Notes: a model not told the origin generated them from the sequence alone. Shown: positions 35,673 to 43,800, numbered from the stretch's first letter. The stretch is DNA of 64,000 bases from Actinophytocola gossypii (GCF_025165815.1 NZ_JAFFZE010000017.1:62001-126000), one strand, 5' to 3'. A program made the numbers and translations.

Positions 35673-36782
35673 TCATCCGGTCGGGCGGTAGAAGCCGACG
35701 AACGGCATGCCGGCGTTGGTCGTTCGCAGGGGGCCGACCTGGACCGGGTCGCCGGCCTCGACGATCTGGCCGTTGCCGATGTACATGGCGACGTGGCCCT
35801 CCCAGCAGACCAGGTCGCCGGGCAGCAGCTGGTCGGCGGACGGGACCTCGGCGCCGATGTCCTGCTCGCGGGAGGTGCGCGGGATCTCCAGGCCGCCCTC
35901 GCCGTACGCGTACTGGGTGAGGCCGCTGCAGTCCAGGCCGACGCCAGGGGACGTGCCGCCCCACACGTACGGCACGCCGAGCTGGCCGAGCGCGGCGCGC
36001 ACGGCCTTCGCGGCGGTCTCGTTCGGGGCCATCACGGTGCTGCCGTCGGGAAGGTTGACCGCGACGCCGGTGCCGGGCTGCGGCGGGATCGCGACCGGGA
36101 GGCGCTTCTTGGTGACCACGCCGCCACCGCCGCCGCTGTAGTCGCCGCCCCCACCGCCGCCCCCGCCACCGCCTCCGCCGCCGGTGTTGTAGGCGGCCGG
36201 CGGGTTGCCGCCGCCGGGTGCGCCGGACGGTGACGTGCTGCCGCCGTCGGCGTTGTCGAGGCGGGTGACGACCCCGGTGAGCTGGTTCATCACGGCTTCG
36301 AGGTTCGTGCTCGACTCGCCGGATACCTGGGCGCCGAGCCGGATCAGCTGGGAGATCTTGGCCTGGGCGCCGGCGTGGTCGCCGGCCTGGCGGAGCGCGG
36401 CCGCCGCGGACAGCAGCTGGGCGGCGCGGTCCATGAAGTCGTCGATGAGCTGCTGGTTGGCGGTCTGGCCGACCTTGAGGATGCCGGCCGCCTCGCGCAC
36501 CGCGGTCTGCACCTCGGCGCTGTAGGTGCTGATGTCGCGCGCTGCGGCCGCCATCGATGCGGCGTCGCCGGCCTGCCGGTTGGCCGAGCCGCCGGTCCAG
36601 CCCTCCTGCAGCGCGCGGTTCCTGGCGCCGGCGTCGGTGTCGTAGGTGTGCAGGGCGGTCTGGACGTTGCCGTGCGCGGCGTCCACGCCGTCGATCGCCC
36701 CGTCGTCGGTGGCGAGCTGCCGCTGCGCGTCGGCCGCGGGGGACACCAGCGTCCGCACCACCGGCTCGGTCTGGAGGGTCAT
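35673..36782 (-). CDS. NlpC/P60 cell-wall endopeptidase with N-terminal WXG-like helical domain
   Basis: A 369-residue protein. Residues 1-~190 are helical and contain GWTGGSANRQAGDAASM, a WXG100-like hairpin turn. A Pro/Gly linker with a run of about 13 glycines (near residue 205) leads to the NlpC/P60 domain (~260-369), with catalytic Cys285 in LDCSGLTQYAYG and His330 in EGHVAMYIGNG. Enzymes of this type cut peptide stems of peptidoglycan. There is no Sec signal, so export through an ESX/type VII system is the best inference. The start overlaps the upstream small gene by 4 nt (ATGA). Confidence 0.87.
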   Translation of the reverse strand: MTLQTEPVVRTLVSPAADAQRQLATDDGAIDGVDAAHGNVQTALHTYDTDAGARNRALQEGWTGGSANRQAGDAASMAAAARDISTYSAEVQTAVREAAGILKVGQTANQQLIDDFMDRAAQLLSAAAALRQAGDHAGAQAKISQLIRLGAQVSGESSTNLEAVMNQLTGVVTRLDNADGGSTSPSGAPGGGNPPAAYNTGGGGGGGGGGGGGDYSGGGGGVVTKKRLPVAIPPQPGTGVAVNLPDGSTVMAPNETAAKAVRAALGQLGVPYVWGGTSPGVGLDCSGLTQYAYGEGGLEIPRTSREQDIGAEVPSADQLLPGDLVCWEGHVAMYIGNGQIVEAGDPVQVGPLRTTNAGMPFVGFYRPTG

Positions 36783-37126
36783 GCCTGCTCGCCCTCCGCT
36801 CTGCGGATGGCGCGGATGTGGTCGTCCTCGGTGGAGGCGTAGTTGGTCCAGGTGTTGGCCACGGCGTCGGCCATCGAGTCGGTGTTCGTGGCCAGGCCGT
36901 TCATGCGGTCGACCTGCCGCTGGGTGATGCCGCGGAGGGCGGCGGTGAGCCCGACCTCGTTGCCCACCCGGGAGAAGGCGTCGCCGTCCATGGTGGTGTG
37001 GCCGGCCAGGCCGTCGGTGCGCAGCTCGTCGGCCAGCGGCCGGTAGCCGGTGGTGAACGCCTGGAACGCGCTCTCGTCGGCGTCGTAACCGGGCGGCGGT
37101 GGCGGCACCGGGTCCTCGTGAGTCAT
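36779..37126 (-). CDS. Small ESX/EspC-like protein
   Basis: A 115-residue protein with a Pro-rich start (PVPPPPPGY) and a helical body (EVGLTAALRGITQRQVDRMNGL ... NTWTNYASTEDDHIRAI) that resembles WXG100/EspC-type secretion partners. It is translationally coupled to the NlpC/P60 gene, whose N-terminal half is also WXG-like, suggesting the two fold together as a heterodimer for type VII export. No T7SS core gene (eccC, eccD) lies in the window. Confidence 0.7.
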   Translation of the reverse strand: MTHEDPVPPPPPGYDADESAFQAFTTGYRPLADELRTDGLAGHTTMDGDAFSRVGNEVGLTAALRGITQRQVDRMNGLATNTDSMADAVANTWTNYASTEDDHIRAIRRAEGEQA

Positions 37127-37248
37127 CTGTTCCCCCCTTCACCGGCTCTGACGCGCGCCGGTGACCAGTGGCTCCCGTTGTTTTCCTCCAGGCTAGTACG
37201 GCACCGGCGGTACCGGGGAGCACGAACGGCGACCGCCCCGGTGCCGGG

Positions 37249-38553
37249 TCACCCGGACTCGAGCTCGTCGATCAGGGGACTGTGCTCGACCTCCGTGCGG
37301 ATGCGGTGACCGAGCCGGCCGGCGGCGTCGGCGTAGGCGGGGGTGTCGAGGACCTTCCGCACCGCGCGGGCGATCGTCCCCGGCGACGCGGTGCGGCGCA
37401 CGACCACGCCGGCACCCCGGGCGGCCACCCGCACGGCGTTGCCGGGCTGGTCGCGGCCGTGCGGGAGCACCACCATCGGGCGGCCGGCGACGAGTGCCTT
37501 CATCACCGTGCCGTGCCCGCCGTGGGTGATGACGAGGTCGGCGCGGTCGATCACCTCGCCGTGCGGCGCCGAGCGCACGATCTCGACGTGACCACCGCCC
37601 CGCAGCTCGTGTGGGTCGAGACCCGGCCCGGTGGTGACGAGTCCGCGCACCCGCAGGCGCGCCAGCGCGTCGACGACGTTCTGCACACAGCGCTGTTGCC
37701 CCTGGTAGGTCGACGAGAGGGCCACGAGGACCAGCGGCCCGTCGCCGTCGGGCACCCGCCACTCCGCGGCGCGCGCCCACACCGGGTCGTCGAGCACCGG
37801 GCCCACGTAGCGCACGGCGGACGGCGGGTGCGCCGGGAAGTCGAAGCTCGCGCTCGTGAGCAGGAGCTGCCGGCGGGCCCGGTGCACCTGGTCCCAGAGC
37901 ACCCGGAGCGGAGGAGTTCCGAGTTCCGTCCGCACCTCGTTCAGGCGGGGAAGGGCGTAACGGCCGAGCATGCGGGTGCTCGCGTCACCGGCGACGCGGG
38001 CCCGCGCCCGCCCGAGTCCGGTGCGGGCCGGTTTCCAGCCCGTGCCCATCGGCGGCAGACCGGTGACCGGGATCGGGTAGATGTTGGGAACCAGCACGTG
38101 GAAGGGCAGGTCCGCCGCCTCCGCCGCCGCCATCGCGCCGAACGCGACGAAGGACGTGACGACGACGTCGGGGCGCTCCGGCCCGATCACGGCGAGGAGC
38201 CGCCGGGCGTGCCCCCGCGCCGGCCCCGCGATCATGTGGTCGGCCATTCCACGCGCCAGCTTCCACGGACTGCGCGTCTCCCAGTCACGGTAGGCCGCGT
38301 GGCCGGGCACGTCGCCGTGGGGCGCCGGCTCCGGCCGCCAGGGGACGAACTCCGCACCGACGGCTCGGACCGCCTTCTCCATCGACGTCTCGGCGAGCAC
38401 GCGGACACGGTGCCCCCGGTCGGCGAGCCGCCGCACCACGCCGACCTCCGGCGGGACGGTGCCGCCGCCGTCCGTGAGCGCGAACAGGTAGTGGCGCGGT
38501 TCGGGCGGACGCCCCGGGCGAGCCGCCTCGCGACGGTCGGATCCGGCTGGCAT
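37249..38553 (-). CDS. Glycosyltransferase, GT1 / macrolide glycosyltransferase-like
   Basis: A 434-residue GT-B fold enzyme. The N-terminal domain starts HYLFALTDGGGTVPPEVGVVRRLADRGHRV, and the donor-binding site near the C-terminus is DLVITHGGHGTVMKALVAGRPMVVLPHGRDQPGNA, which is diagnostic for UDP/NDP-sugar GT1 enzymes (MGT, CalG-like). The ATG overlaps the stop of the truncated aldehyde dehydrogenase by 1 nt, so it is cotranscribed with deoC and the dehydrogenases. No natural-product genes surround it, so a detoxifying or lipid-glycosylating role is as likely as antibiotic tailoring. Confidence 0.87.
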   Translation of the reverse strand: MPAGSDRREAARPGRPPEPRHYLFALTDGGGTVPPEVGVVRRLADRGHRVRVLAETSMEKAVRAVGAEFVPWRPEPAPHGDVPGHAAYRDWETRSPWKLARGMADHMIAGPARGHARRLLAVIGPERPDVVVTSFVAFGAMAAAEAADLPFHVLVPNIYPIPVTGLPPMGTGWKPARTGLGRARARVAGDASTRMLGRYALPRLNEVRTELGTPPLRVLWDQVHRARRQLLLTSASFDFPAHPPSAVRYVGPVLDDPVWARAAEWRVPDGDGPLVLVALSSTYQGQQRCVQNVVDALARLRVRGLVTTGPGLDPHELRGGGHVEIVRSAPHGEVIDRADLVITHGGHGTVMKALVAGRPMVVLPHGRDQPGNAVRVAARGAGVVVRRTASPGTIARAVRKVLDTPAYADAAGRLGHRIRTEVEHSPLIDELESG

Positions 38554-39419
38554 CAGGTGCCCTTCGGGTGCCACACCGTCTTGGTCTCCAGGAACGCGCG
38601 GAGCCGGGAGATGTCCGGGGGCGCGGTCCAGTCCGGTTCGGTGGGGCGGGCGCGCAGTACGCGCTTGACCGTGCCGGCCGCGGAGCGTTCCAACTCGGCG
38701 CTCATCGACTCCGGGGCGCCGGTGAGGTCGAGGGCGTTCACGTCGGCGTGCGAGGCGAGCCACGGGGCCAGTTCGGCGGTGCGGCCGGTGAGGATGTTGA
38801 CCACGCCGCCCGGTACGTCCGAGGTCGCCAGCACCTCGGACAGGGTGATCGCCGGCAGCGGGCGGTCCTGGCTCGCCACCACGACCACGGTGTTGCCGGT
38901 CGCGATCGCCGGCGCCAGCACGCTCACCAGGCCGAGCAGGGACGACGCCTGGGGCGCCAGCACGCCGACCACGCCCGTCGGCTCGGGTACGGAGAACGAG
39001 AAGTACGGGCCGGCGACCGGGTTCGCGGCACCGAGCACGGTGGCGATCTTGTCGGTCCAGCCCGCGTACCAGACCCAGCGGTCGATCGCGGCGTCCACGC
39101 CGGCCTGCGCGCGCTTGCCGTTCGCGCCCTCGCCGGCGGAGGTCTCGGCCACGAACTGCTCCCGGCGGCCCTCCAACAGCTCCGCGACCCGGTACAGCAC
39201 CTGGCCCCGGTTGTAGGCGGTGGCGCCGGACCAGCCGCCGAACGCCTTGCGCGCGGCCACCACCGCTTCGCGCACGTCCTTGCGGGACGCCTGCGCGGCG
39301 TTGGCGAGGAAGCCGCCCTTCGCGTCGCGTACGGGGTAGGAGCGGCCGGACTCGGACCGGGGGAACTTGCCGCCGACGTACAGCTTGTAGGTCTTGGCGA
39401 CGGTCAGACGCTCAGACAT
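38553..39419 (-). CDS. Half-length aldehyde dehydrogenase family protein without catalytic Cys
   Basis: A 288-residue protein matching the N-terminal cofactor-binding part of aldehyde dehydrogenases: KLYVGGKFPRSESGRSYPV, AFGGWSGATAYNRGQVLYR, PTGVVGVLAPQASSLLGLVS and GNTVVVVASQDRPLPAITLSEVL. It ends shortly after the NAD-binding region and lacks the catalytic Cys domain. The reading frame is intact and coupled to the full-length enzyme (8-nt overlap), which argues against decay; it may be a regulatory or structural partner. A deoC-ALDH-short ALDH arrangement recurs in actinobacteria as far as I recall. Confidence 0.83.
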   Translation of the reverse strand: MSERLTVAKTYKLYVGGKFPRSESGRSYPVRDAKGGFLANAAQASRKDVREAVVAARKAFGGWSGATAYNRGQVLYRVAELLEGRREQFVAETSAGEGANGKRAQAGVDAAIDRWVWYAGWTDKIATVLGAANPVAGPYFSFSVPEPTGVVGVLAPQASSLLGLVSVLAPAIATGNTVVVVASQDRPLPAITLSEVLATSDVPGGVVNILTGRTAELAPWLASHADVNALDLTGAPESMSAELERSAAGTVKRVLRARPTEPDWTAPPDISRLRAFLETKTVWHPKGT

Positions 39420-40839
39420 CGAGGTAGGCCTCCAGTCCAGCGCGGCCACCCTCCCGGCCGAAGCCGGACTCCTGGTAGCCGCCGAAGGGTGCGGTCGGGT
39501 CGAACCGGTTGAACGTGTTGGCCCACACCACGCCGGCGCGCAGCCGGTCGGCCATCCACAGGATCCGGGAGCCCTTGTCGGTCCAGATCCCGGCGGACAG
39601 GCCGTACGGGGTGTTGTTGGCCTTCGCGACGGCCTCGTCGGGGGTGCGGAACGTGAGCACCGACAGCACCGGGCCGAAGATCTCCTCGCGGGCGATCCGC
39701 ATGGCCTGGCTGACCCCGGCGAACACCGTCGGTGCGAAGAAGAAGCCCTTCTCCGGCAAGGGGCACGGGCTCGTCCACCGCTGGGCGCCCTCGGCCTCGC
39801 CGGACTCGACCAACGACGTGATCTTGTCGAGCTGCTCGCGGGAGTTGATGGCGCCGACGTCGGTGTTCTTGTCCAGCGGATCGCCGACGCGCAGGGTGGA
39901 CACCCGCGCGTGCAGCTTCGCCAGCAGCTCGTCGGCCACCGACTCCTGCACCAGCAGCCGCGAACCGGCGCAGCACACGTGGCCCTGGTTGAAGAAGATG
40001 CCGTTGACGATGCCCTCGACGGCCTGGTCGAGCGGGGCGTCGTCGAACACCACGTTGGCCGCCTTGCCGCCCAGTTCCAGGGTCAGCTTCTTGCCGGTGC
40101 CGGCGACCGTGCGCTGGATGATCTTGCCGACGTCGGTGGAGCCGGTGAACGCGACCTTGTCGACACCGGCGTGGCCGACCAGCTCGGCGCCGACGTCGCC
40201 CGCGCCGGGCAGGATGTTGACCACGCCGGGCGGCAGGTCGGCCTGCTGCACGATCTCGGCCAGCACCAGCGCGGTCAGCGGGGTGGTCTCGGCCGGCTTG
40301 AGCACCACGGTGTTGCCGCAGGCCAGCGCGGGCGCGATCTTCCACGCGGCCATCAGCAGCGGGAAGTTCCACGGGATGACCTGGCCGGCGACGCCGAGCG
40401 GCCGCGGGTCGGGGCCGAGGCCCGCGTAGCCGAGCTTGTCGGCCCAGCCGGCGTGGTAGAAGAAGTGCGCCGACGCGGTCGGGACGTCGACGTCGCGCGA
40501 CTCCCTGATCGGCTTGCCGTTGTCCAGGCTCTCCAGCACGGCCAGCTCGCGGGCCCGCTCGGCGATCATCCGTGCGATCCGGAAGATGTACTTGGCCCGT
40601 TCGGCACCCGGCATCCTGCCCCAGACCCGCTCGTGGGCGCGGCGGGCCGCCTTCACCGCTTTGTCCACATCGGACGAATTGGCGGTGGAGACCTCGGCCA
40701 GCACCTCCTCGGTGGCCGGGTTGACCGTCTTGAGCGGCTCGCCGCCGCCCTCGACGAACTCGCCGTCGAGGAACATGCGGTAGCTGGGCCGCAGGTTGGC
40801 GATGTCCCGCGACTCGGGGGCGGGCGCGTATTCCCACAT
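39412..40839 (-). CDS. Aldehyde dehydrogenase (NAD-dependent)
   Basis: A 475-residue full-length enzyme. Features: VIPWNFPLLMAAWKIAPALACGNTVVLKPAE (NAD-binding loop), FTGSTDVGK, catalytic Glu in LELGGK and the nucleophile in GHVCCAGSR (Cys289/Cys290), followed by EEIFGPVLSV. It lies 2 nt downstream of deoC, the enzyme that releases acetaldehyde from deoxyribose 5-phosphate, so acetaldehyde oxidation to acetate is the likely task. An adjacent half-length homologue follows. Confidence 0.93.
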   Translation of the reverse strand: MWEYAPAPESRDIANLRPSYRMFLDGEFVEGGGEPLKTVNPATEEVLAEVSTANSSDVDKAVKAARRAHERVWGRMPGAERAKYIFRIARMIAERARELAVLESLDNGKPIRESRDVDVPTASAHFFYHAGWADKLGYAGLGPDPRPLGVAGQVIPWNFPLLMAAWKIAPALACGNTVVLKPAETTPLTALVLAEIVQQADLPPGVVNILPGAGDVGAELVGHAGVDKVAFTGSTDVGKIIQRTVAGTGKKLTLELGGKAANVVFDDAPLDQAVEGIVNGIFFNQGHVCCAGSRLLVQESVADELLAKLHARVSTLRVGDPLDKNTDVGAINSREQLDKITSLVESGEAEGAQRWTSPCPLPEKGFFFAPTVFAGVSQAMRIAREEIFGPVLSVLTFRTPDEAVAKANNTPYGLSAGIWTDKGSRILWMADRLRAGVVWANTFNRFDPTAPFGGYQESGFGREGGRAGLEAYLDV

Positions 40840-40841
40840 GG

Positions 40842-41810
40842 TCAGTCCACCGTTACGTAGTCGGGGCCGCTGTAGTGACCGTCGAGCTGGGCGCGGCGCT
40901 GCATCAGCAGGTCGTTGAGCAGGCTGGACGCGCCGAAGCGGAACTTCTCGGGGGTCAGCCACTCCTCGCCGGCGACCTCGTGCACGGCGACCAGGTACCG
41001 GATGGCGTCCTTGGTGGTGCGGATGCCGCCGGCCGGCTTGACGCCGACGCGGTCGCCGGTCGCGGTGTGCCAGTCGCGGACGGCCTGCAGCATCACGTGC
41101 GTGACCGGCAGGGTGGCGGCCGGGGAGATCTTGCCGGTCGAGGTCTTGATGAAGTCGGCGCCGGCCAGCATGGCGAGCCAGGACGCGCGGCGCACGTTGT
41201 CGTAGGTGGCCAGCTCGCCGGTCTCCAGGATCACCTTGAGGTGCGCGTCGCCGCAGGCGTGCTTGACGGTGACGATCTCGTCGAACACCCGGCCGTACCG
41301 CCCGGACAGGAACGCGCCGCGGTCGATCACCATGTCGACCTCGGTGGCGCCGGCGGCGACGGCCAGCTCGGTGTCGGCGATCTTGACCGGCACGCTGGAG
41401 CGCCCGCTGGGGAACGCGGTGGCGACGCTGGCGACGCCGATGCCGGTGCCGCGCAGGGCCTCGACCGCGGTGGCGACCATGTCCGGGTACACGCAGACGG
41501 CCGCCACGGGCGGGACCTCGGCCCGGTCGGGGTCGGGCCGGCGGGCCTTCGCGCACAGCGAGCGGACCTTGCCGTCGGTGTCGGCGCCCTCGAGCGTGGT
41601 GAGGTCGACCATGCCGATGGCGGTGTCGATGGCCCACAGCTTGGCGGCCTTCTTGATGCTGCGCGTGGCGAGCCCCGCGGCGCGCTGCTCGACGCCCACC
41701 TGGTCGACGCCGGGCAGGCCGTGCAGGAAGCGACGCAGGGAGGTCTCGTCGCGGGTCGCGTCGGAGAGTGCGGGGGGTAACCCGGTGCTCGCCGGTGGAG
41801 GTGATGCCAT
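40842..41810 (-). CDS. deoC: Deoxyribose-phosphate aldolase
   Basis: A 322-residue class I aldolase cleaving deoxyribose 5-phosphate to acetaldehyde and glyceraldehyde 3-phosphate. The Schiff-base Lys is K222 in FIKTSTGK; the proton-relay Lys is in VGVKPAGGIRT, and TEVDMVIDRGAFLSG holds the conserved Asp. The N-terminus is extended compared with E. coli DeoC, as in the eukaryote-like/actinobacterial long form. ATG 41810 is used; longer frames run through the DnaA-box region. It links nucleoside phosphorylases to central metabolism. Confidence 0.94.
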   Translation of the reverse strand: MASPPPASTGLPPALSDATRDETSLRRFLHGLPGVDQVGVEQRAAGLATRSIKKAAKLWAIDTAIGMVDLTTLEGADTDGKVRSLCAKARRPDPDRAEVPPVAAVCVYPDMVATAVEALRGTGIGVASVATAFPSGRSSVPVKIADTELAVAAGATEVDMVIDRGAFLSGRYGRVFDEIVTVKHACGDAHLKVILETGELATYDNVRRASWLAMLAGADFIKTSTGKISPAATLPVTHVMLQAVRDWHTATGDRVGVKPAGGIRTTKDAIRYLVAVHEVAGEEWLTPEKFRFGASSLLNDLLMQRRAQLDGHYSGPDYVTVD

Positions 41811-41860
41811 GCGCCCGAGTCTAGGACGCGGGGGTGCTCGTACCGGGCGCTGAACCGGAG

Positions 41861-41888
41861 TTATCCACAACAGACCGGGTTGTCCACA
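41861..41888 (+). promoter_or_regulatory. Two DnaA-box sites upstream of deoC, spaced by 10 bp
   Basis: TTATCCACA (41861-41869) and TTGTCCACA (41880-41888) are perfect copies of the general and the actinobacterial DnaA box. They lie between divergent deoC (starts 41810) and a truncated regulator fragment, with the same 10-bp gap as the pair at 22992-23019. Confidence 0.55.
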
Positions 41889-41904
41889 GCGCGAGTGGAA
41901 CCTC

Positions 41905-42219
41905 TTGGGCGTCCGCTCAACCACGTTCGCCGAGGCGTCCTCGGCCGCGCTCCGGCTGTGGATCGATCCGATCGAACGTGCGCTGACCAGGCTGCTGGCC
42001 GACTCGCCGGTGGCCGAGGTGATCGACACGGCCGGTCTCGCCCGCGCGGTGAGTGCAGGGTTCGTCGGGCTCGAGTTGTACGAAGGTGTCGACCCGGAGG
42101 GCGCGGACGCGGCCCAGGACGCGCTGGACCGGCTGGCCGTGCTGGTCGAGGTGGTGGACGATCTCGGGCCGGTCGCGCGGCGGGCCCTGCGCGGGAAGCT
42201 GCGTCGGACCGCGCGCTGA
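41905..42219 (+). pseudogene. Remnant of a TetR-family regulator (C-terminal ligand domain only)
   Basis: A 104-codon frame from a TTG. ALRLWIDPIERALTRLL and LARAVSAGFVGLELYEGVDPEGADAAQDALDRL resemble the C-terminal domain of actinobacterial TetR regulators (GFVGLELYEGVDPEG is characteristic), but no helix-turn-helix part exists in any upstream frame; the in-frame stop is at 41851 and the DnaA boxes lie there instead. It is therefore probably a 5'-truncated gene. A small functional protein cannot be excluded. Confidence 0.6.
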
Positions 42220-42220
42220 C

Positions 42221-42868
42221 CTACTCCTCGATCTCCTTGGCCCGGTCCTTCTTCCTCTTCTTGCGGCGCTTGATCTCGACCGCGCCCCAGAAGGCGAAGC
42301 CGGTGATCCGGACCAGCGGCGCGCCGGGGTGCGGCTGGCCCTGGTCCTGCACGCGGTTGTCGAACGCGCCCATGAAGCCGGTGCCGTTCACCTGGACGGT
42401 GATGTCGTCCGGGACGTAGATCTCGACCGCGCCCATGACCGCGAACGCCTGGATCGTGGTCTCGGCGTCCTCGAACCGGGCGTCGGTCAGGTCGATCTCG
42501 ACCCCGCCCATCATCGCCACCGAGGTGAAGGTGGGCGGGATCGTCCACATCCCTTTGCGTTCGGTGCCGGACATGATCGCGATCGCGTTCGACGACGTGC
42601 CCCGGCCGCCTACCCGGTTCACCGGCGCGGGCGCGGCCTGGGGCATCTGCAACGCGGGCGCCTGACGGTTGACCGGCAGGTCGCGGGTCACCGGTTCGAG
42701 GTCGCCGAACGTCTTCGCGGCGTAGACCTTGTCGAGACGTTCCTCCAGCTCGGAGACGGTGAGGCGGCCCTCGGCCATCGCGTTGTGCAGGATCTGGGCC
42801 ACGCGTTCGCGATCATTGTTGGACACCCGCATGTCCCGCGGGTCCGGCACGGCAGGCAGGTCACTCAC
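42221..42868 (-). CDS. DUF1707 / LiaF-like (cell-wall-stress) domain protein
   Basis: A 215-residue protein. Residues ~12-65 are a DUF1707 domain (MRVSNNDRERVAQILHNAMAEGRLTVSELEERLDKVYAAKT). After a Pro-rich linker, residues ~95-200 show the beta-helical LiaF/DUF2154-like repeat (VAMMGGVEIDLTDARFED, AVMGAVEIYVPDDITVQ, GFAFWGAVEIKRRKK) with a Lys/Arg tail. It lacks a clear membrane helix. Proteins of this type modulate envelope-stress signalling or are uncharacterised. GTG start. Divergent from the VapBC pair with a 91-bp shared promoter region; its end abuts the TetR remnant. Confidence 0.85.
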   Translation of the reverse strand: MSDLPAVPDPRDMRVSNNDRERVAQILHNAMAEGRLTVSELEERLDKVYAAKTFGDLEPVTRDLPVNRQAPALQMPQAAPAPVNRVGGRGTSSNAIAIMSGTERKGMWTIPPTFTSVAMMGGVEIDLTDARFEDAETTIQAFAVMGAVEIYVPDDITVQVNGTGFMGAFDNRVQDQGQPHPGAPLVRITGFAFWGAVEIKRRKKRKKDRAKEIEE

Positions 42869-42931
42869 GCTGTGAGATTAGCGTGACGGAAAAGGCCCAG
42901 GTGTCGGCCTCTCGGTTGACGCCGGCGGGAA

Positions 42932-42960
42932 TTGTTAGAAGGTTTGTTAGACTCGGGGTG
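42932..42960 (+). promoter_or_regulatory. vapB promoter with repeated TTGTTAGA
   Basis: TTGTTAGA occurs at 42932-42939 and 42944-42951. TAGACT (42948-42953) lies 6 nt before the GTG start of the antitoxin, fitting a -10 of a leaderless transcript. The direct repeat, one helical turn apart (12 bp), is a candidate binding site for the VapBC complex. Confidence 0.5.
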
Positions 42961-43223
42961 TGGATGCCGAGCTTCCCGGTGAGGGCCCGACGACGACGGT
43001 GTCCGTTTCCCTGCACAGCGGCACGATCGGCGCGGTGCGCGGACGGGCCGGCCGGCGCGGCGTCTCCGCATATGTCGAGGCGGCCGTGCGGCGGCAGATC
43101 GAGCGGGACAACCTCGACGAGCTGATCGCCGCGGCGGAGGCCGAGCACGGTCCGCTCACCGAGGCGGAGATCGAGGAGAAGCGGCGGCTCCTGGCGGCAC
43201 GACGGCGAATGGACGTCGCGTGA
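42960..43223 (+). CDS. VapB-type antitoxin (ribbon-helix-helix-like)
   Basis: An 87-residue protein: a beta-strand VSVSLHSGTIGAVRGRAGRRGVSAYVEAAVRRQIERDN compatible with a CopG-type DNA-binding fold, followed by an acidic helical tail (AAEAEHGPLTEAEIEEKRRLLAARR) that would wrap the toxin. GTG start without a ribosome-binding site, with a -10 element 6 nt upstream. It overlaps the toxin gene by 4 nt, the standard antitoxin-toxin order. Confidence 0.8.
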   Translation: MDAELPGEGPTTTVSVSLHSGTIGAVRGRAGRRGVSAYVEAAVRRQIERDNLDELIAAAEAEHGPLTEAEIEEKRRLLAARRRMDVA

Positions 43224-43606
43224 CCCTCGTGCTCGACTGCGAGGGCTTGGCGAAGGCCGTACTGCGCGACCGCGAGCTGACCGGCTGGCTGGCCGTCGCC
43301 CGCGCCGAGGACGAACGGGTGATCACCAGTGCGGCGACGCTTGTCGAGGTGGTCCATCCCAGGATCGACCGCCCGGGGTTCGACTGGGTGATGTCCCGGG
43401 TGACCGTGGAGGCCGTCACCCGGGACATCGCGAGGCACGCGGGAACGCTGCTGGAGCGGGCCGGCCTGCACGGTCACAGGCACGCGATCGACGCCATGCT
43501 CGCGGCCACGGCGATGTCGCTCCCAGGTCCGACCACGATCCTGACCGCCGACCCGGACGACCTGGCCGCGCTCTGCGGCGGCGCCGTGGCCGTCGTCAAG
43601 GTCTGA
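43220..43606 (+). CDS. VapC-type toxin (PIN-domain ribonuclease)
   Basis: A 128-residue PIN protein. The acidic site is spread as LVLDCEGLAK (Asp), TSAATLVEVVHP (Glu), HAIDAMLAATA (Asp) and LTADPDDLAAL (Asp). It starts inside the antitoxin stop (GTGA). PIN toxins cut tRNA or rRNA when the antitoxin is lost. The sequence has no truncation or missing acidic residue. Confidence 0.85.
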   Translation: MTLVLDCEGLAKAVLRDRELTGWLAVARAEDERVITSAATLVEVVHPRIDRPGFDWVMSRVTVEAVTRDIARHAGTLLERAGLHGHRHAIDAMLAATAMSLPGPTTILTADPDDLAALCGGAVAVVKV

Positions 43607-43639
43607 CGGCTCGCACCTACTTGCCGCCATGCTCGATGA

Positions 43640-43790
43640 ACCAAGCAGCTGCTCGCCCGCATCCAGGACGAGGCGATCGCCGCCGCGCGCCAGGATCTCG
43701 CGGAGCGGCGAGCCGAGGCGGCCGGTGAGTTGTCGAGGTGCTCGGTCCTGACGTGCCCGTGCGGCTGATCCGGTAGCGGCTCCGGCTACC
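43640..43790 (+). pseudogene. Possible decayed coding fragment
   Basis: Between vapC and upp one frame reads KQLLARIQDEAIAAARQDLA, a coding-like helical stretch, and a different frame a little further reads VLGPDVPVRLIR before a stop (TAG at 43773-43775). Joining them needs a frameshift and there is no start codon. It looks like the 3' end of a lost gene. No family can be named. Confidence 0.25.
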
Positions 43791-43800
43791 GTGTCCGGTC

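Noticed and set aside
36120-36190. Frameshift-prone or erroneous run coding for about 13 glycines in the NlpC/P60 protein
   Set aside because: The frame stays open and continuous with the catalytic domain; Gly-rich linkers are normal in this family.
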